From Bryopsis sp. KO-2023 (taxonomy: Eukaryota; Chlorophyta; Ulvophyceae; Bryopsidales; Bryopsidaceae): a stretch of 64,000 bases of DNA. How positions within the stretch are numbered: position 1 is the stretch's first letter; each line of letters opens with the position of its first letter. The stretch lies in contig BSYQ01000012.1 of assembly GCA_030272585.1 (NCBI GenBank), forward strand, positions 1,178,001-1,242,000. Direction: 5' to 3'. This document shows, piece after piece, positions 1-10,031 of the stretch. Position numbers and translations under genes: made by a program. Below the pieces are notes generated by a model, which saw only the letters and a list, made by a program, of their open reading frames with translations, had not been told where the DNA came from and made no database searches.

Positions 1-250
1 TGTCTTACTCGTGAACCCACATGCGTCAGCCACCCTAGACTCTATCCCAGACTACCTCGTATAGCGCTAAAGTACGTGAAAATACTAACATACGCCCCCC
101 CCGCAAAAAGTGGGCGCCCACGCACACCGAAACACAAAGAAAAACAAAACACAAAAACACAAACACAAAACTAACCCACTCCCATACCCACACCCAACTG
201 TCTTGGACCTGTCTCTTGCTCGGACGTCTCTGACAGCTGCTGCACGCACA
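1..250. repeat. 3' flank of a repeat family, copy 1
   Basis: This stretch aligns with 63,679-63,940 in the same orientation, nearly base for base across the blocks CCCACATGCGTCAGC, CAGACTACCTCGTA and a C-run followed by GCAAAAAGTGGGCGCCCACG. It lies just downstream of the coiled-coil gene at 284-2098 (minus strand), so it is probably the shared 3' end of a multi-copy unit. The core includes the palindrome TGGGCGCCCA and is followed by an A/C-rich tract. No terminal inverted repeat or poly(A) tail is visible within the window. Confidence 0.75.
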
Positions 251-283
251 CACTTGGTCGACGATAACTCCTTTCCCTCCTCC

Positions 284-2098
284 TTAACGCTGTTCCTGCG
301 CTTGCGCTTGCTGGATAGCACGCTGCTCCTGCGCATGCGCCTGCTGCACTGCACGATACCGGACACAGGGATCAAATGCGGCACCCACCCTCTTGGACTT
401 AAGGAATGGCAGATCCCTTGTGATGCCGGACACCTTAAGCTGCCGCTTTACACACATATGGCAGTGTGGCAACTTCTCGTGCTCAGCCGGGAACGGAGGG
501 ATTTCTTCGAACGTCGAGCGTGTCAGCTTCAACATATGGGCAGGTAGAGAGAATGGGGAGACGGTGGCAATGGACTTGTTGTCCACTTCGGCGACTTTTT
601 GCACCGCGGTAACGATGCGCCCCAGCATCGAGTATGCCAACCAGTGAGCATCACACACAAGGTGATACCCACAAGGAAGGACGGAATACTTCTTCTGCGT
701 CAGCCGCTGAGCACTTGCTTGCATTGGGCTTCTCCCGCACCAAATGCACATGGGCAACTCGTGAAAGTGCCGGTTGCCGCGGTAATTTTGCAAGGCTCGG
801 TCCCTGGGGTTAGTATATTGGACCTTCGGCCATTTCTCTGACGCAGTGATGGGGTTGCAAGCCTCCTCGATATCCTCCCGTGACAGGTTCACTTCGCTGG
901 GTGCAGCATCCACTTTGTCCTGAGCAGCCGCCTTTAATCTTCTGAGCTTAACCTTTTCTCGGAAAGCCCGAAGTGCTGCTTCTGTTGGAGCTAACTCCAA
1001 CGGTGGATGGACCGCACGCTGAACCTCTGTCACCTGGCTTGGCCCTTCATCACCCCGTATTTCCCCGTCCTCCAGTTCAGAGCTAGGACCCTCGAGCCTA
1101 GGAGGTGGATTACCGAAGTCAAGTTCTTCGTTGAAATCCAAGTCCAAAAGCTCCTCCTCTCTCATGTCGAAGAGGTCCTCCCCCGGTGCTATTGCGGTAG
1201 CCTCATCCCCGGGAGTCTGAACTGTTGGTGCTGGTTGTGAGGGGGCTGGAGTTTTTACTGCGGCAGCCTTTAACTTGAGTAACAAGTTGGCTCTTGCTGC
1301 ATCTCCAGGCCTACGATCCCTCGGTGGCTCACCACCTTCATCGTCACCGTCCTCTCGCCTTCTCTTTCCGTGTGGATCTTCATCCCTACACGGCGAGCTT
1401 GGGCGTTTGTTTTTCCCTTTCCCCTTGCCCTTGCTTGAGCCTCCCGCATCATCGTCCTTGGACGGTTCCAGATCAAGTGTTGCGTTTGACAACAGAACTT
1501 GGACTTGGCGATCCAGTTCTTCCCGCACCCGTGGTGCTGGCACCGATGGGTTCAAACGCAGCATCTTGTCCGTTGTTTCGCTCTGCACTTGTAATTTTTC
1601 AGAGCCGTCTCTGAGGGACTCTCCCAGCAAATCGATCTGCAGCTCTTGTTCTGCCAATTCCTTCTTAAGGTTGTTGGCTGCTGCATTCCACGCGGTTGCT
1701 ACAGCTTGCTGCAGCGTTTCCTCTACCGCGGTAAATCGATCCACTATCCCCCCGAGAGCTTGTTTGCGGAGGTCATTCTCACGATGGTTAGCCATCATGT
1801 GAGATTGGAACCTTTGCTTTTTCAGCTTCATGGCTTCCAATTTTTCTTCCAAGACCTTAGTCTTGTCCTCCGCTTCTTTCTTTTCCGCCTCCGCCTTTTC
1901 CTTGGCTTTCTCCGCTGCCTCCTTCGCAGCCTCAGCTGCTTTCGTCCGGTCACTCAACTCTGAGAGCTGCCGGGTTAAGGCCTCATTGTTCTGCAGCACT
2001 TCCTCTGCGGTCGTAACAAAGTGCTGCAGCTCCTCTTCTTTTTGAGCTACCTCCGCTTCCAACCTCGCAATAATTGCGGCGGGTGTGTCGGCAGCCAT
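284..2098 (-). CDS. coiled-coil protein with C-terminal zinc-cluster, element-associated
   Basis: I do not recognise the family. The frame is open further upstream, but only from a non-ATG codon; the first ATG (2098, protein MAADTPAAII...) lies about 115 bases downstream of a TATA-like box, so I take it as the start, giving about 604 residues. Visible parts in order: a strongly charged coiled coil (about residues 10-110) rich in Ala, Glu and Lys; a second helical stretch; a basic low-complexity region with GKGKGK and KRRRED; an acidic proline-rich linker containing LEDGEI; and a C-terminal Cys/His cluster (CIWC, then LPCGYHLVCDAH, then CHMC) resembling a RING-like or other two-zinc fold. It ends in Gln/Ala/Glu repeats. 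Because its 3' flank recurs at the other end of the window, it is probably encoded by a repeated element rather than being a single-copy host gene; a gag-like or accessory protein is possible. The neighbouring gypsy gag also carries a similar EEGEI acidic motif, but I see no proof that they belong together. Confidence 0.6.
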   Translation of the reverse strand: MAADTPAAIIARLEAEVAQKEEELQHFVTTAEEVLQNNEALTRQLSELSDRTKAAEAAKEAAEKAKEKAEAEKKEAEDKTKVLEEKLEAMKLKKQRFQSHMMANHRENDLRKQALGGIVDRFTAVEETLQQAVATAWNAAANNLKKELAEQELQIDLLGESLRDGSEKLQVQSETTDKMLRLNPSVPAPRVREELDRQVQVLLSNATLDLEPSKDDDAGGSSKGKGKGKNKRPSSPCRDEDPHGKRRREDGDDEGGEPPRDRRPGDAARANLLLKLKAAAVKTPAPSQPAPTVQTPGDEATAIAPGEDLFDMREEELLDLDFNEELDFGNPPPRLEGPSSELEDGEIRGDEGPSQVTEVQRAVHPPLELAPTEAALRAFREKVKLRRLKAAAQDKVDAAPSEVNLSREDIEEACNPITASEKWPKVQYTNPRDRALQNYRGNRHFHELPMCIWCGRSPMQASAQRLTQKKYSVLPCGYHLVCDAHWLAYSMLGRIVTAVQKVAEVDNKSIATVSPFSLPAHMLKLTRSTFEEIPPFPAEHEKLPHCHMCVKRQLKVSGITRDLPFLKSKRVGAAFDPCVRYRAVQQAHAQEQRAIQQAQAQEQR

Positions 2099-2210
2099 TA
2101 TGTTTGTCGGAAAGAAAGAAATAACAACGGTTTTGTGCGTCTTTAGACTCTTTTTACTCAGGAGCTCGCTCCGTTCACACAAACACTAGGGCAAAATGGT
2201 TCGAGGGCTG

Positions 2211-2221
2211 CGCTTATAAGG
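2211..2221 (-). promoter_or_regulatory. TATA-like box upstream of the coiled-coil gene
   Basis: The palindromic CTTATAAG lies about 115 bases upstream of the ATG at 2098 on the minus strand, in a non-coding gap between this gene and the gypsy pol frame. The spacing fits a TATA box with a 5' leader of roughly 85 bases. This rests on position and sequence only. Confidence 0.4.
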
Positions 2222-2547
2222 CTGGGTGACTCGTACACTTTCCTCGTTGGGTTATTGGGGTGAGACACCAACGTTTCGCTCGGTTGGAGTCTCGTCAAGA
2301 CCACCTCAACACGTCACTTGATAGGGGTTTTCTCGGAACAACCACACTATCTCGAATGTGACATCGTTTGCCCGGTTTCTAAAGTACTATTGAAGCTACA
2401 CTTACTGCGCCAGCCAAATAACTTAGGCACCTAACGCATTAAAGTTAAAGAGTTGGTTTGGAAGTCGACAGAGTTTTTCTAAGGTATCCTTTTTCGCGCC
2501 CCCTTGCTATAAGGAGTTCCACCTTAGCCATCAAACACTCTGTTTCC

Positions 2548-5500
2548 CTATTCTCTTCCTTTCTGCAACTCTTTTCTTTCTTTCTCTTTAAATGCGCGAA
2601 GTATATCTGGTGCGTTAACCAGATTAGCTTCAGGTTCCCAAGTAGCGTCAAGTAGATCGTATCCTTTCCACAGCACTAGGTATTCGCGATTGCGTTTACC
2701 TCTAGCCCTTAGGATATTTTCGACCTCATACTCTACTTCGCTACCAATCAACTCTCCTTCTGGAGGTTGTATTTGCCTGCTGTTATCACTCGAGGCGTGA
2801 TAACGCTTGAACTTAGAAACATGAAACACTGGGTGAATGAGCCATGTTTCCGGAAGTTGAACTCTGTAAGCCACCTTTGATATTTTCTCCACAATTTCAA
2901 AGGGACCCACAAATCGACGGCGCAGTTTGGGACTCACTTTGTTCAAAGCAGCCAACGGAATAAAACGGCTTTTTATCAGGACTTTATCCCCTTTCTCAAA
3001 AGCAATATCTTTCCTCTTCTTGTTTGCACTTACACACATTCTGTGTTGTGCTCTAGAGTAATATGCTTTTGCGGTATCTAAGTCCTGTGCCATCCGTGCT
3101 ACCATAGTCTTAACTGCTTCCACTTGAAATTGCGTTGCCGTCCCACCAATGTTTGGTGTTTCTGGATGGTACCCATACATCAAATATGCAGGTGCGTACC
3201 CAGTACTCGCATTCACTGCATTGTTTGCTGCAAACTCTGCTGTAGGTAAATACTCAACCCACTTATGGGGATACCTCTCAGCATATGGCCTTAGAAAATT
3301 TTCCAGAGTACGTATGGTAACCTCACTCTGCCCATCCGTCTGAGGGTGGTAAGCTGTACTCATACGAATCTCTGTCCCCAGAGCTTTAAAAAGCGTCTGC
3401 CAGAATTTACTAGTAAAGCGAGGGTCTCTATCAGACACAATCACTTTAGGTAGGCCATGGTTGCGGTAAACATGTTCGATAAAAAGTTGGGCGTATCCTG
3501 CAGCGGTAATCTCTTTAGTACATGGGGCGAAATGCACAAACTTGGTAAGTCTATCGACAAAGACAGCTACAGCACTAAACCCATTGGATGCTGGTAGATC
3601 TGTCACCAAATCAGTGGTAATCTGCTCCCACTTCCGCTCAGGTATTGGCAAGGGTTGAAGTAAGCCCATAGGCTTCTGTGTGTCAGCCTTTATTTGTTGG
3701 CACACAGGGCATTCGCGTACAAACGCCTTCAACTCATTCATCCACCCTTTCCACCAATATCGCCGCGCTAGGATTTCTCCTGTTCGCGCTGGTCCTGTAT
3801 GGCCTGCTGAAGGTGTCTCATGGCATTCCTTCATGATCTTATTGCGCTGGCCTTTAGGAACCACCACTTTCTCGACTAATCCTCTTTTTGGGACCGTCCA
3901 GAGTATTCCCTCTCTGAGGAAATATCCCTCAACTTCCTCACCACTCTCAAGCTTCCGCAATATCTTCACCAAGGAGTTATCAGCTTGGAGGGCTTGTTTC
4001 CACTCGTCTTGGCTTGCTTGATGCACTTGCCAAGTGGAAATGTTCATCGCAGTTTCCACGGGCTTAGGAACACTGCGGGAGAGAGCATCTGCTAACACAT
4101 TAGCCTTGCCTTTTATATAGGAGATCTTGGGGTTGATCGAAGTCAGATACCCCGCCTCAAGCCATCTTGCTTGGGTTCTAGAAAGGTTCCTCTGCGACAG
4201 AATATGCGTCAGAGGTTGGTGGTCAGTGAACACTGTTACTCCACCCGCACAACCTTCTAGATAATGCCTCCACTGCACCATCGCATAACATATTGCACAC
4301 AACTCTTTGTCGTATGGTGCATAGTTAAGCTCAGCAGGCTTGAATCTACGTGAGAGATAAGCTATTGGCTGTAGCCCCTCTCCGTGATCCTGTGTTAACA
4401 CGGCACCGATGGCCTCATTCGACGCATCAGTGATCACAGTGTAAGGCAGTGACGCATCTGGAAAAATAAGGACGGGAGCTTGACTTAGACGCTTTTTCAG
4501 TTCATTGAATGCGCCACGCTCAACCTGTCCCCATCTCCAGGGATGGTCTTTTTTCACTAAGTCATGGAGTGGTCCAGCAACATGTGCAAACTGGGGAATG
4601 AATTTCCTGTAATATGAAACCATTCCAAGGAAACTACGTACATCACTAACACTCTGTAGTTCCTTCCACTCCTTCACTGCCTTCACTTTTTGTTCCTGTG
4701 GTTCTAACCCACTTCCGCTAATGCGGTAGCCAAGATAGTCTACTGTTGCGACAGCCAGCTCACTTTTACTTGCCTTAGCAAAGAGCTGATATTCTGCTAG
4801 TCGCGACAGGACTTTCTCTAAGTGTTCGGCATGCTGTTCCATGTTTTCAGAGAAGATGAGTATGTCATCAATAAAGACAACAACAAAATCATCTAAGAAC
4901 TCTGCAAGTAGGTCTTGCACTAGAGTTTGGAATTGCGCTGGGCAATTGGTTAGCCCGAAAGGCGCTACCAAAAACTCAAAGTGACCGTATCTCGTTCGGA
5001 ACGCTGTTTTATCTGTATCAGATGGCCTTACTGGAAATTGCCAGTAGCCTGATCGCAGATCTAACTTTGAGAACACTTTGGCTTTAAACACTCTATCCAT
5101 CAATTCTTCTGGCAGGGGTAAAGGATACCGGTTTTTCACCGTCACCTTATTAATCCACCTGTAATCCACACACATCCTTAAGCCTCCATCCTTTTTCGGT
5201 ACAAATAGGATTGGCGCGCCCCAAGGGGACTCGGATGGTTTGATTTTCTTCTGTTCCAGAAGGTAGTCCACTTGTGCTTTCACTTCATCCAGCTCTGCTG
5301 GTGAAAGCTTGTATATTGGACGATGGATAGGTGTTGGATCCTCCAGGTCTATCTTAAACTCATGACCTTTTCTCTTCGGAGGAATCCCTGGGGGTAAATC
5401 ACGAGGAAACACACCACGGTGTTTTTCTACCACCTTTTTAATTTCGGCAGGTGTGTCTGAACGAATAAGTTTGCCAATCTCATCCTCAGTGTTGAATGGC

Positions 5501-6288
5501 TGTGTTCGCTCTATTGCGTCAGGCAATTCATGTTGGCCTAAAGCTTTATCTTCAGACTCTTGCACTACAACCATGAATGCTGTCTCTGTTTTGAGATGAC
5601 GCATCATTCTCTTAGCAGAACACTCAGTCACTGGCACTTTCTGCAGTATCGACTGTACTTTTCGTTCAGGTTCAATACTCTCTTGGGTTGGATGACGCAA
5701 CGGGAGATGAAACACTTGGCTGTTTTTACAAACTGAAATCTCATTTTGCTGAAAGTCTATGCGGGGGTTTTCTTTCTGCAACCAAGGCATGCCCAATATT
5801 AGGTCATAACCAAGGTCTGGGAACAGATCCGCTTTCATCTTGCATTTCAGCCCTCCTATCTTAACTCGGAGGTTGTTACAGCTGCCAGCCAATTCTTTGA
5901 TATCTCCGTTTGCCAACATCGCTCTCTTTGAGCTTGGTGTAATCGACAACCCGAGATCACGCGCTACCTTATCATTGATATAGTTTGCTGTACTTCCACA
6001 ATCAATGAATGCATAAAGGTCCGTGGTCTTGATCCGTGCTTTTACTTCGTACCCTCTCACAGGCACTTCTTGAATTTTTAACAGAGGGCATGTGTCACCC
6101 TTGGTTGACGAAGTTGATCGAACTTCTGACACATTAACTCGCTCTGTGGTAGACTGCTGGGTTGTTTCTGACCCACTATCGCCTACGTCTGCAGGCAGGG
6201 ACTCCTGTAGACTACTCTGCGACTCCAATGAGCCCACAGATTCACTAACAGAGGGAAGAGATGCAGAGGACGCATGAGGCGCATCCAT
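2548..6288 (-). CDS. pol: gypsy pol polyprotein (protease, RT, RNase H, integrase, chromodomain)
   Basis: About 1246 residues. In order: a low-complexity Ser-rich N terminus; an aspartic protease with FIDCGST at about residues 94-100 (DCGS in place of the usual DTGA/DSGA); reverse transcriptase with FVPKKDGGLRMCVDYR and the catalytic block FIDDILIFS; RNase H starting around VITDASNEAIGAVL and including FTDHQPL; an integrase with an HHCC zinc finger (H..H..CPVCQQ) and the D,D(35)E core (TTDLVTDLP, then VSDRDPRF, then the glutamate in GQSEVTIRT); and a C-terminal chromodomain (YLVLWKGYDLLDATWEP). The chromodomain places it among the chromoviruses and is known in that family to bias insertion toward marked chromatin. 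It lies downstream of gag in a separate frame. Confidence 0.95.
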   Translation of the reverse strand: MDAPHASSASLPSVSESVGSLESQSSLQESLPADVGDSGSETTQQSTTERVNVSEVRSTSSTKGDTCPLLKIQEVPVRGYEVKARIKTTDLYAFIDCGSTANYINDKVARDLGLSITPSSKRAMLANGDIKELAGSCNNLRVKIGGLKCKMKADLFPDLGYDLILGMPWLQKENPRIDFQQNEISVCKNSQVFHLPLRHPTQESIEPERKVQSILQKVPVTECSAKRMMRHLKTETAFMVVVQESEDKALGQHELPDAIERTQPFNTEDEIGKLIRSDTPAEIKKVVEKHRGVFPRDLPPGIPPKRKGHEFKIDLEDPTPIHRPIYKLSPAELDEVKAQVDYLLEQKKIKPSESPWGAPILFVPKKDGGLRMCVDYRWINKVTVKNRYPLPLPEELMDRVFKAKVFSKLDLRSGYWQFPVRPSDTDKTAFRTRYGHFEFLVAPFGLTNCPAQFQTLVQDLLAEFLDDFVVVFIDDILIFSENMEQHAEHLEKVLSRLAEYQLFAKASKSELAVATVDYLGYRISGSGLEPQEQKVKAVKEWKELQSVSDVRSFLGMVSYYRKFIPQFAHVAGPLHDLVKKDHPWRWGQVERGAFNELKKRLSQAPVLIFPDASLPYTVITDASNEAIGAVLTQDHGEGLQPIAYLSRRFKPAELNYAPYDKELCAICYAMVQWRHYLEGCAGGVTVFTDHQPLTHILSQRNLSRTQARWLEAGYLTSINPKISYIKGKANVLADALSRSVPKPVETAMNISTWQVHQASQDEWKQALQADNSLVKILRKLESGEEVEGYFLREGILWTVPKRGLVEKVVVPKGQRNKIMKECHETPSAGHTGPARTGEILARRYWWKGWMNELKAFVRECPVCQQIKADTQKPMGLLQPLPIPERKWEQITTDLVTDLPASNGFSAVAVFVDRLTKFVHFAPCTKEITAAGYAQLFIEHVYRNHGLPKVIVSDRDPRFTSKFWQTLFKALGTEIRMSTAYHPQTDGQSEVTIRTLENFLRPYAERYPHKWVEYLPTAEFAANNAVNASTGYAPAYLMYGYHPETPNIGGTATQFQVEAVKTMVARMAQDLDTAKAYYSRAQHRMCVSANKKRKDIAFEKGDKVLIKSRFIPLAALNKVSPKLRRRFVGPFEIVEKISKVAYRVQLPETWLIHPVFHVSKFKRYHASSDNSRQIQPPEGELIGSEVEYEVENILRARGKRNREYLVLWKGYDLLDATWEPEANLVNAPDILRAFKEKERKELQKGRE

Positions 6289-6542
6289 CTCATCCGGTGT
6301 GCTTTCCTTCTGTTCATTTTGCCAATCGCAGTTGTCATGTGCCGATTGGGTAGATGTGGAGAGTGTCTCTGTTCTCTCTTCATGCGGTGTACTAGTCCGC
6401 TCCTCAGGTTTTCCGCTGTGAGTACAAACCTTTTTCGAGGCACCTACTTTTGATCTTAGCTTCCTACGCCGCCTACGAACTCTATTTCGCTTACGACGTT
6501 TGCGTCGGCCAGGCTCAGACGAAGCAGTTTCCTGCCTGGCAG

Positions 6543-9194
6543 TCAGTTTAACATTTTTTTTACATCAGGGAGGTTTTTCACCTCCTCTAATCTAGGACAT
6601 TGCCTCACGGGATGACCCTTCTTTCCACAAAGGTAACAATTATATCCCCCTCCCCCCTGGGGGTTCTGTCTTCCCTGATTGGCTTGTCCTCTTCCACGGT
6701 TACCACCACCGCGTCCACGTCCACCACCACCACGTCCTCCTCCTCTGCCTTGTTGCTGTTGCTGCTGCTGTACTCCTGCGGCAGCTTGTGGTGGTGCTTG
6801 GGCTGGTGGTGTAGGGTTCTGCTGCTGCTGACCCTGATTCTGGCCTTTCTTTTTTCTTCCACCACGCCAGACTCCTTTCTTTTTCTGATTGGTCTGCCCT
6901 CCTTGGCCTTGTGTTCCAACTCCAAGGGCTTCCAATCGTTCGGCGGATATGATGGCAGCCTCAACATCTCGAGGTACCGTTGCAGCGACTAACTTCTGAA
7001 CTTCACTTTTAAGTCCATCCACGAAGAGCAAATACTGGTGATCCTCTTCGAGGTCTGGAATCCTCAAGACTAACCGCTGAAACTCTTTTACAAACTGTTT
7101 CACAGTTCCAGTCTGCTTGAGTTTGTGGAGGTCACGCCACGCTTCATCTCGATCACTAGAGAATTCGAAAGCTGTAGCTAAGCCATCCATGAAGTCCATC
7201 CAGTCACGGAAGGGTGGTCTTTCACCTCGGTGAATTTTCAACTCTTGCATCGTTAACCAATCCGAGGCAGCCCCATAAAGGTTAGTGGCCATCACAGATT
7301 GCCACTGTGCTTCATGCACTCCGCAGGTTCTCAAGTACCGCGTCATGAGCACTTGCCATTTACGGGCTTTTGGTTCGCCACTTCCGTTAAATGCACGAGG
7401 CATTTGCAACTTGACGGTGCTAGGCAACCACTGTCCTTGCCTAGGAGGTCCTGGCCCTACTGGTCCAGCGCCACCTCCACCTCCACCTCCACCAGGAGGT
7501 CCACCGGGAGGTCCACCGCCTCCACCATCTCCACCACCGCCACCACCCCCACCGCCATCAGGCGCACCTGGAATGCGGGAAGGTGGGCGGTTTCGTCTGT
7601 CGCGGTAATCATCACCGCCATCATCATCTGGATCATCATCACCAGGGTCTCCAAAGTTTCCACGCATACGCGGAACTCGACTGGGTCCACCAGTAGACTC
7701 ATATGAACCAAGTGCAGCAAAGGGGTTGTTTTCTACCCTTGCTCCCAAAGCACTTAACCCAAGTCCCAATCTCCCAGTACGTGTGGGGATCTGCATGGGT
7801 TCTTTTCCTTTCTCTTCTCTGACCTGTGCCTTAGCACGCTCAAGGTCAATTTGGTATAACACCTCTGCTGAGGAGAGAACTCTTGGGTCAGTTCGTGTGG
7901 GTCTACGTGATCCATCGGCAGAGTCGGGTTCTGAGATGCGTACTCCAGGCTGAGCTCTTGTACTTGGAGGTATCAGTTGAGGGAATGTGAAATCAGCGTC
8001 TGGTGCGCTATCCATTGCAGTGCATGGTGGTGCTTCTGCAGCAACGATTTCACCCTCCTCGACCTGTACGGCTGGTGGAGCTGGAATTGTTGAAGTTCCT
8101 GCCCCAACCATTCCTACCGCGAAGCTCTGATCTAGTGGCGGCCATGATGCAGCCAACTGCTTTACTGATTTCTTCGGCAGCGGCATCCCAAAGGCTGAGT
8201 CCTCAGGCTCAGGAGAATCAACTTCCCCTTCACGTCCCGGTGATACTGCACGAGCATCACTTCCACTTTGGGCACTCTGACTTCCGCCACTCACATCTTC
8301 CATGCTTCGTTCCAGGCCAGATAACCTTAAGGCAACCACATCAGCTGCATCTTGCTGCTGATCCCAGGTTTTGGATGCCTTTTTCTCCAAGGCAATCAAA
8401 TCTTTTTGAATTGCTACTCTTGAGCTCTGCAAACGCTTCACCTCAGCACCTTGTTTGTTCAAGGACTCCCGAAACAATTCTAGAGTCCGTTCAACTTTTT
8501 CGTTGGAATCCGCAACAGTGCCTAATAAGCCTTCAATTCTCCGCCCTTGTACAAGGGATAGCTCGGAGAGTTGTTTTAACTGAAGTGCTGATGCTTCAGT
8601 TGCTTCTTTTAGGTCAGCAAAACGAGAGTCCGCTAGAATGTCTGCGGCATCCATCCTCCTCGTTATTGCATCCACAGAAGCTTTGATTTCGGCTCTTTCT
8701 TTTCTATGTTCGATATCCTGGCGCAATAGCCTTTGCTCGTATCGACCATGTTGAGCCACCACTGTATCCAGCTTCTCTTGTTGCGACACCACCGCATGCT
8801 GTGTGGCCTCTACCTGTTGCGCATGCTGGTGCTGTGTTTCCAGCGCCTGCCCGATCACCTCTGATGCACCAGCCAGTTGGTTCGACACAGAGGCTTCAGT
8901 ATGGGCTAGCCTCTGCCCCAGTGTCTGGTCAACTTGCTGCAGGTGACCCCTTAACCCGTGGGTTAAATCGTCCACACGGTCATGGACCGCATCCACATCC
9001 TCTCTTAAGGCTTCCGCATCAGCTCCCATGTCTATGTCGACAGCTGCTTGCTGGACATTGTGGATGTTCTGGACGTTTATTTGTTGGTACACCACATTGG
9101 GTGCGTCAGGCAATTCCTCATCGAACTCAGGTTCAATCCCTGGCTCTTCAACTTGAGGCTCGCGCACTTCCAATGCGTGTTCACGGTCAGCCAT
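6543..9194 (-). CDS. gag: gypsy gag-like polyprotein with zinc knuckle
   Basis: About 883 residues starting at an ATG. The N-terminal third is Gln/Ala/Asp-rich coiled coil (HDRVDDLTHGLRGHLQQV region). A Ser/Pro-rich linker and a long Gly/Pro run follow. A retrotransposon gag core (WQVLMTRYLRTCG ... ASDWLTMQEL ... FVKEFQRLVLRIPDL) comes next, then Gln/Gly/Arg-rich RNA-binding repeats, and finally one CCHC knuckle, CYLCGKKGHPVRQC, near the C terminus. This is the standard order for Ty3/gypsy gag, but the N terminus is unusually long. It ends about 250 bases before the pol frame. Confidence 0.92.
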   Translation of the reverse strand: MADREHALEVREPQVEEPGIEPEFDEELPDAPNVVYQQINVQNIHNVQQAAVDIDMGADAEALREDVDAVHDRVDDLTHGLRGHLQQVDQTLGQRLAHTEASVSNQLAGASEVIGQALETQHQHAQQVEATQHAVVSQQEKLDTVVAQHGRYEQRLLRQDIEHRKERAEIKASVDAITRRMDAADILADSRFADLKEATEASALQLKQLSELSLVQGRRIEGLLGTVADSNEKVERTLELFRESLNKQGAEVKRLQSSRVAIQKDLIALEKKASKTWDQQQDAADVVALRLSGLERSMEDVSGGSQSAQSGSDARAVSPGREGEVDSPEPEDSAFGMPLPKKSVKQLAASWPPLDQSFAVGMVGAGTSTIPAPPAVQVEEGEIVAAEAPPCTAMDSAPDADFTFPQLIPPSTRAQPGVRISEPDSADGSRRPTRTDPRVLSSAEVLYQIDLERAKAQVREEKGKEPMQIPTRTGRLGLGLSALGARVENNPFAALGSYESTGGPSRVPRMRGNFGDPGDDDPDDDGGDDYRDRRNRPPSRIPGAPDGGGGGGGGGDGGGGGPPGGPPGGGGGGGGAGPVGPGPPRQGQWLPSTVKLQMPRAFNGSGEPKARKWQVLMTRYLRTCGVHEAQWQSVMATNLYGAASDWLTMQELKIHRGERPPFRDWMDFMDGLATAFEFSSDRDEAWRDLHKLKQTGTVKQFVKEFQRLVLRIPDLEEDHQYLLFVDGLKSEVQKLVAATVPRDVEAAIISAERLEALGVGTQGQGGQTNQKKKGVWRGGRKKKGQNQGQQQQNPTPPAQAPPQAAAGVQQQQQQQGRGGGRGGGGRGRGGGNRGRGQANQGRQNPQGGGGYNCYLCGKKGHPVRQCPRLEEVKNLPDVKKMLN

Positions 9195-9327
9195 GGTCTC
9201 TCAGCCACTATTTGGGAGTACTCAACAACCACGGTTGGAGTTTCTCTACCAAACAAACAAACAAACAAATGTGTTTGTTACACCACGTTCACAAGTTTCG
9301 ATCTCAAGAACTTAAAGTTCTTGCCCA

Positions 9328-9339
9328 GCTCCGAAACCA
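9328..9339 (-). other. candidate tRNA primer-binding site of the gypsy element
   Basis: On the element's sense (minus) strand this reads TGGTTTCGGAGC, which would pair with a tRNA 3' end finishing in CCA. It sits about 130 bases upstream of the gag ATG, immediately inside sequence starting with TG at 9342, as expected for the base next to a 5' LTR. A second identical 12-mer occurs at 9490-9501, so the assignment is not certain. Confidence 0.45.
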
Positions 9340-10031
9340 AATGATACACGATACGGGACGTTGGTGGACCGGCCCGCCCCCTTTGCGGGCTCTTCTCGCT
9401 TTATCCCGTATCAGTTCGTCTTCAGTATAGCCCTCCAGACTGCCTTTTCCGTCAGGTCAGGAACTGAGAACGTAGAAGTCTCAGTGCTGGCTCCGAAACC
9501 AAACAAATGGGTGCGCCTGGCAGGCGATGGGCCCTCACAGTTCTGCAGCACTGTGACTGTCTGCAGTCTGGCGGCTGTAGTGGCTGTTCTGGCTGTTGCA
9601 GTAGTGGAAACGGAGTCGAAACACAAGGAAAACACGTCCAAACGAAGTCTTTTACAAAGCCAAACGGCTGTGCTTCCAGCAAGAACAATCTCAACCAGAA
9701 TGGGAACCTAACCCTAACCCACAGCACTGCCCTTTATATCCTAGGTTCTTCCTAGGCATCAGTCACCTCAACCCCTATGGATCAACCCATTCCAACACTA
9801 CCCTAGTCTTCTCTGATCCCTTTGGATCCTTGACTAAGCCCTTTGTCACTAGATCAATCCATTCCCCCTCGTAACCGTTACAACTGACTACCGCAGTACT
9901 GCTCAAGTGGCAGTTTCTCCTAAACCAGCAGTCCTGCCAGCGTCTGTTTCGGCTAAACTGTCCCAGCGTTTCCTACCCACTTTCTCTTACAGTTCTGCTT
10001 TATCTAACCTTTTCCTAGAGCTGTTTCTGGC
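9340..10031. other. non-coding stretch, candidate gypsy LTR then Tigger flank
   Basis: No convincing coding sequence. The first part (from 9342) probably contains the gypsy 5' LTR; a minus-strand TATA-like GGATATAAAGGG is present near 9731-9742. The right-hand limit of any LTR cannot be fixed, because no partner copy is visible. From about 9,750 on the sequence is C/T-rich and runs into the transposase fragment. Confidence 0.35.

Larger units (their letters stand above)
2548..9339 (-). mobile_element. Ty3/gypsy chromovirus, looks largely whole
   Basis: A long terminal repeat retrotransposon fossil on the minus strand. The order is candidate primer-binding site (9328-9339), gag (9194-6543), then pol (6288-2548) with protease, reverse transcriptase, RNase H, integrase and a C-terminal chromodomain. 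This is the chromovirus branch of Ty3/gypsy (Metaviridae). Both main frames are open over their full length, so the copy looks young. I could not match a pair of terminal repeats by eye: the sequence beyond the primer site (from 9342, starting TG) is a candidate 5' LTR, but no similar copy is evident beside the pol end, so the outer limits are uncertain. Confidence 0.9.

Noticed and set aside
7285-7706. Pro/Thr/Ser-rich plus-strand proteins opposite the gypsy gag
   Set aside because: They are the complement of the Gly/Pro-rich gag linker; composition alone keeps the frames open.
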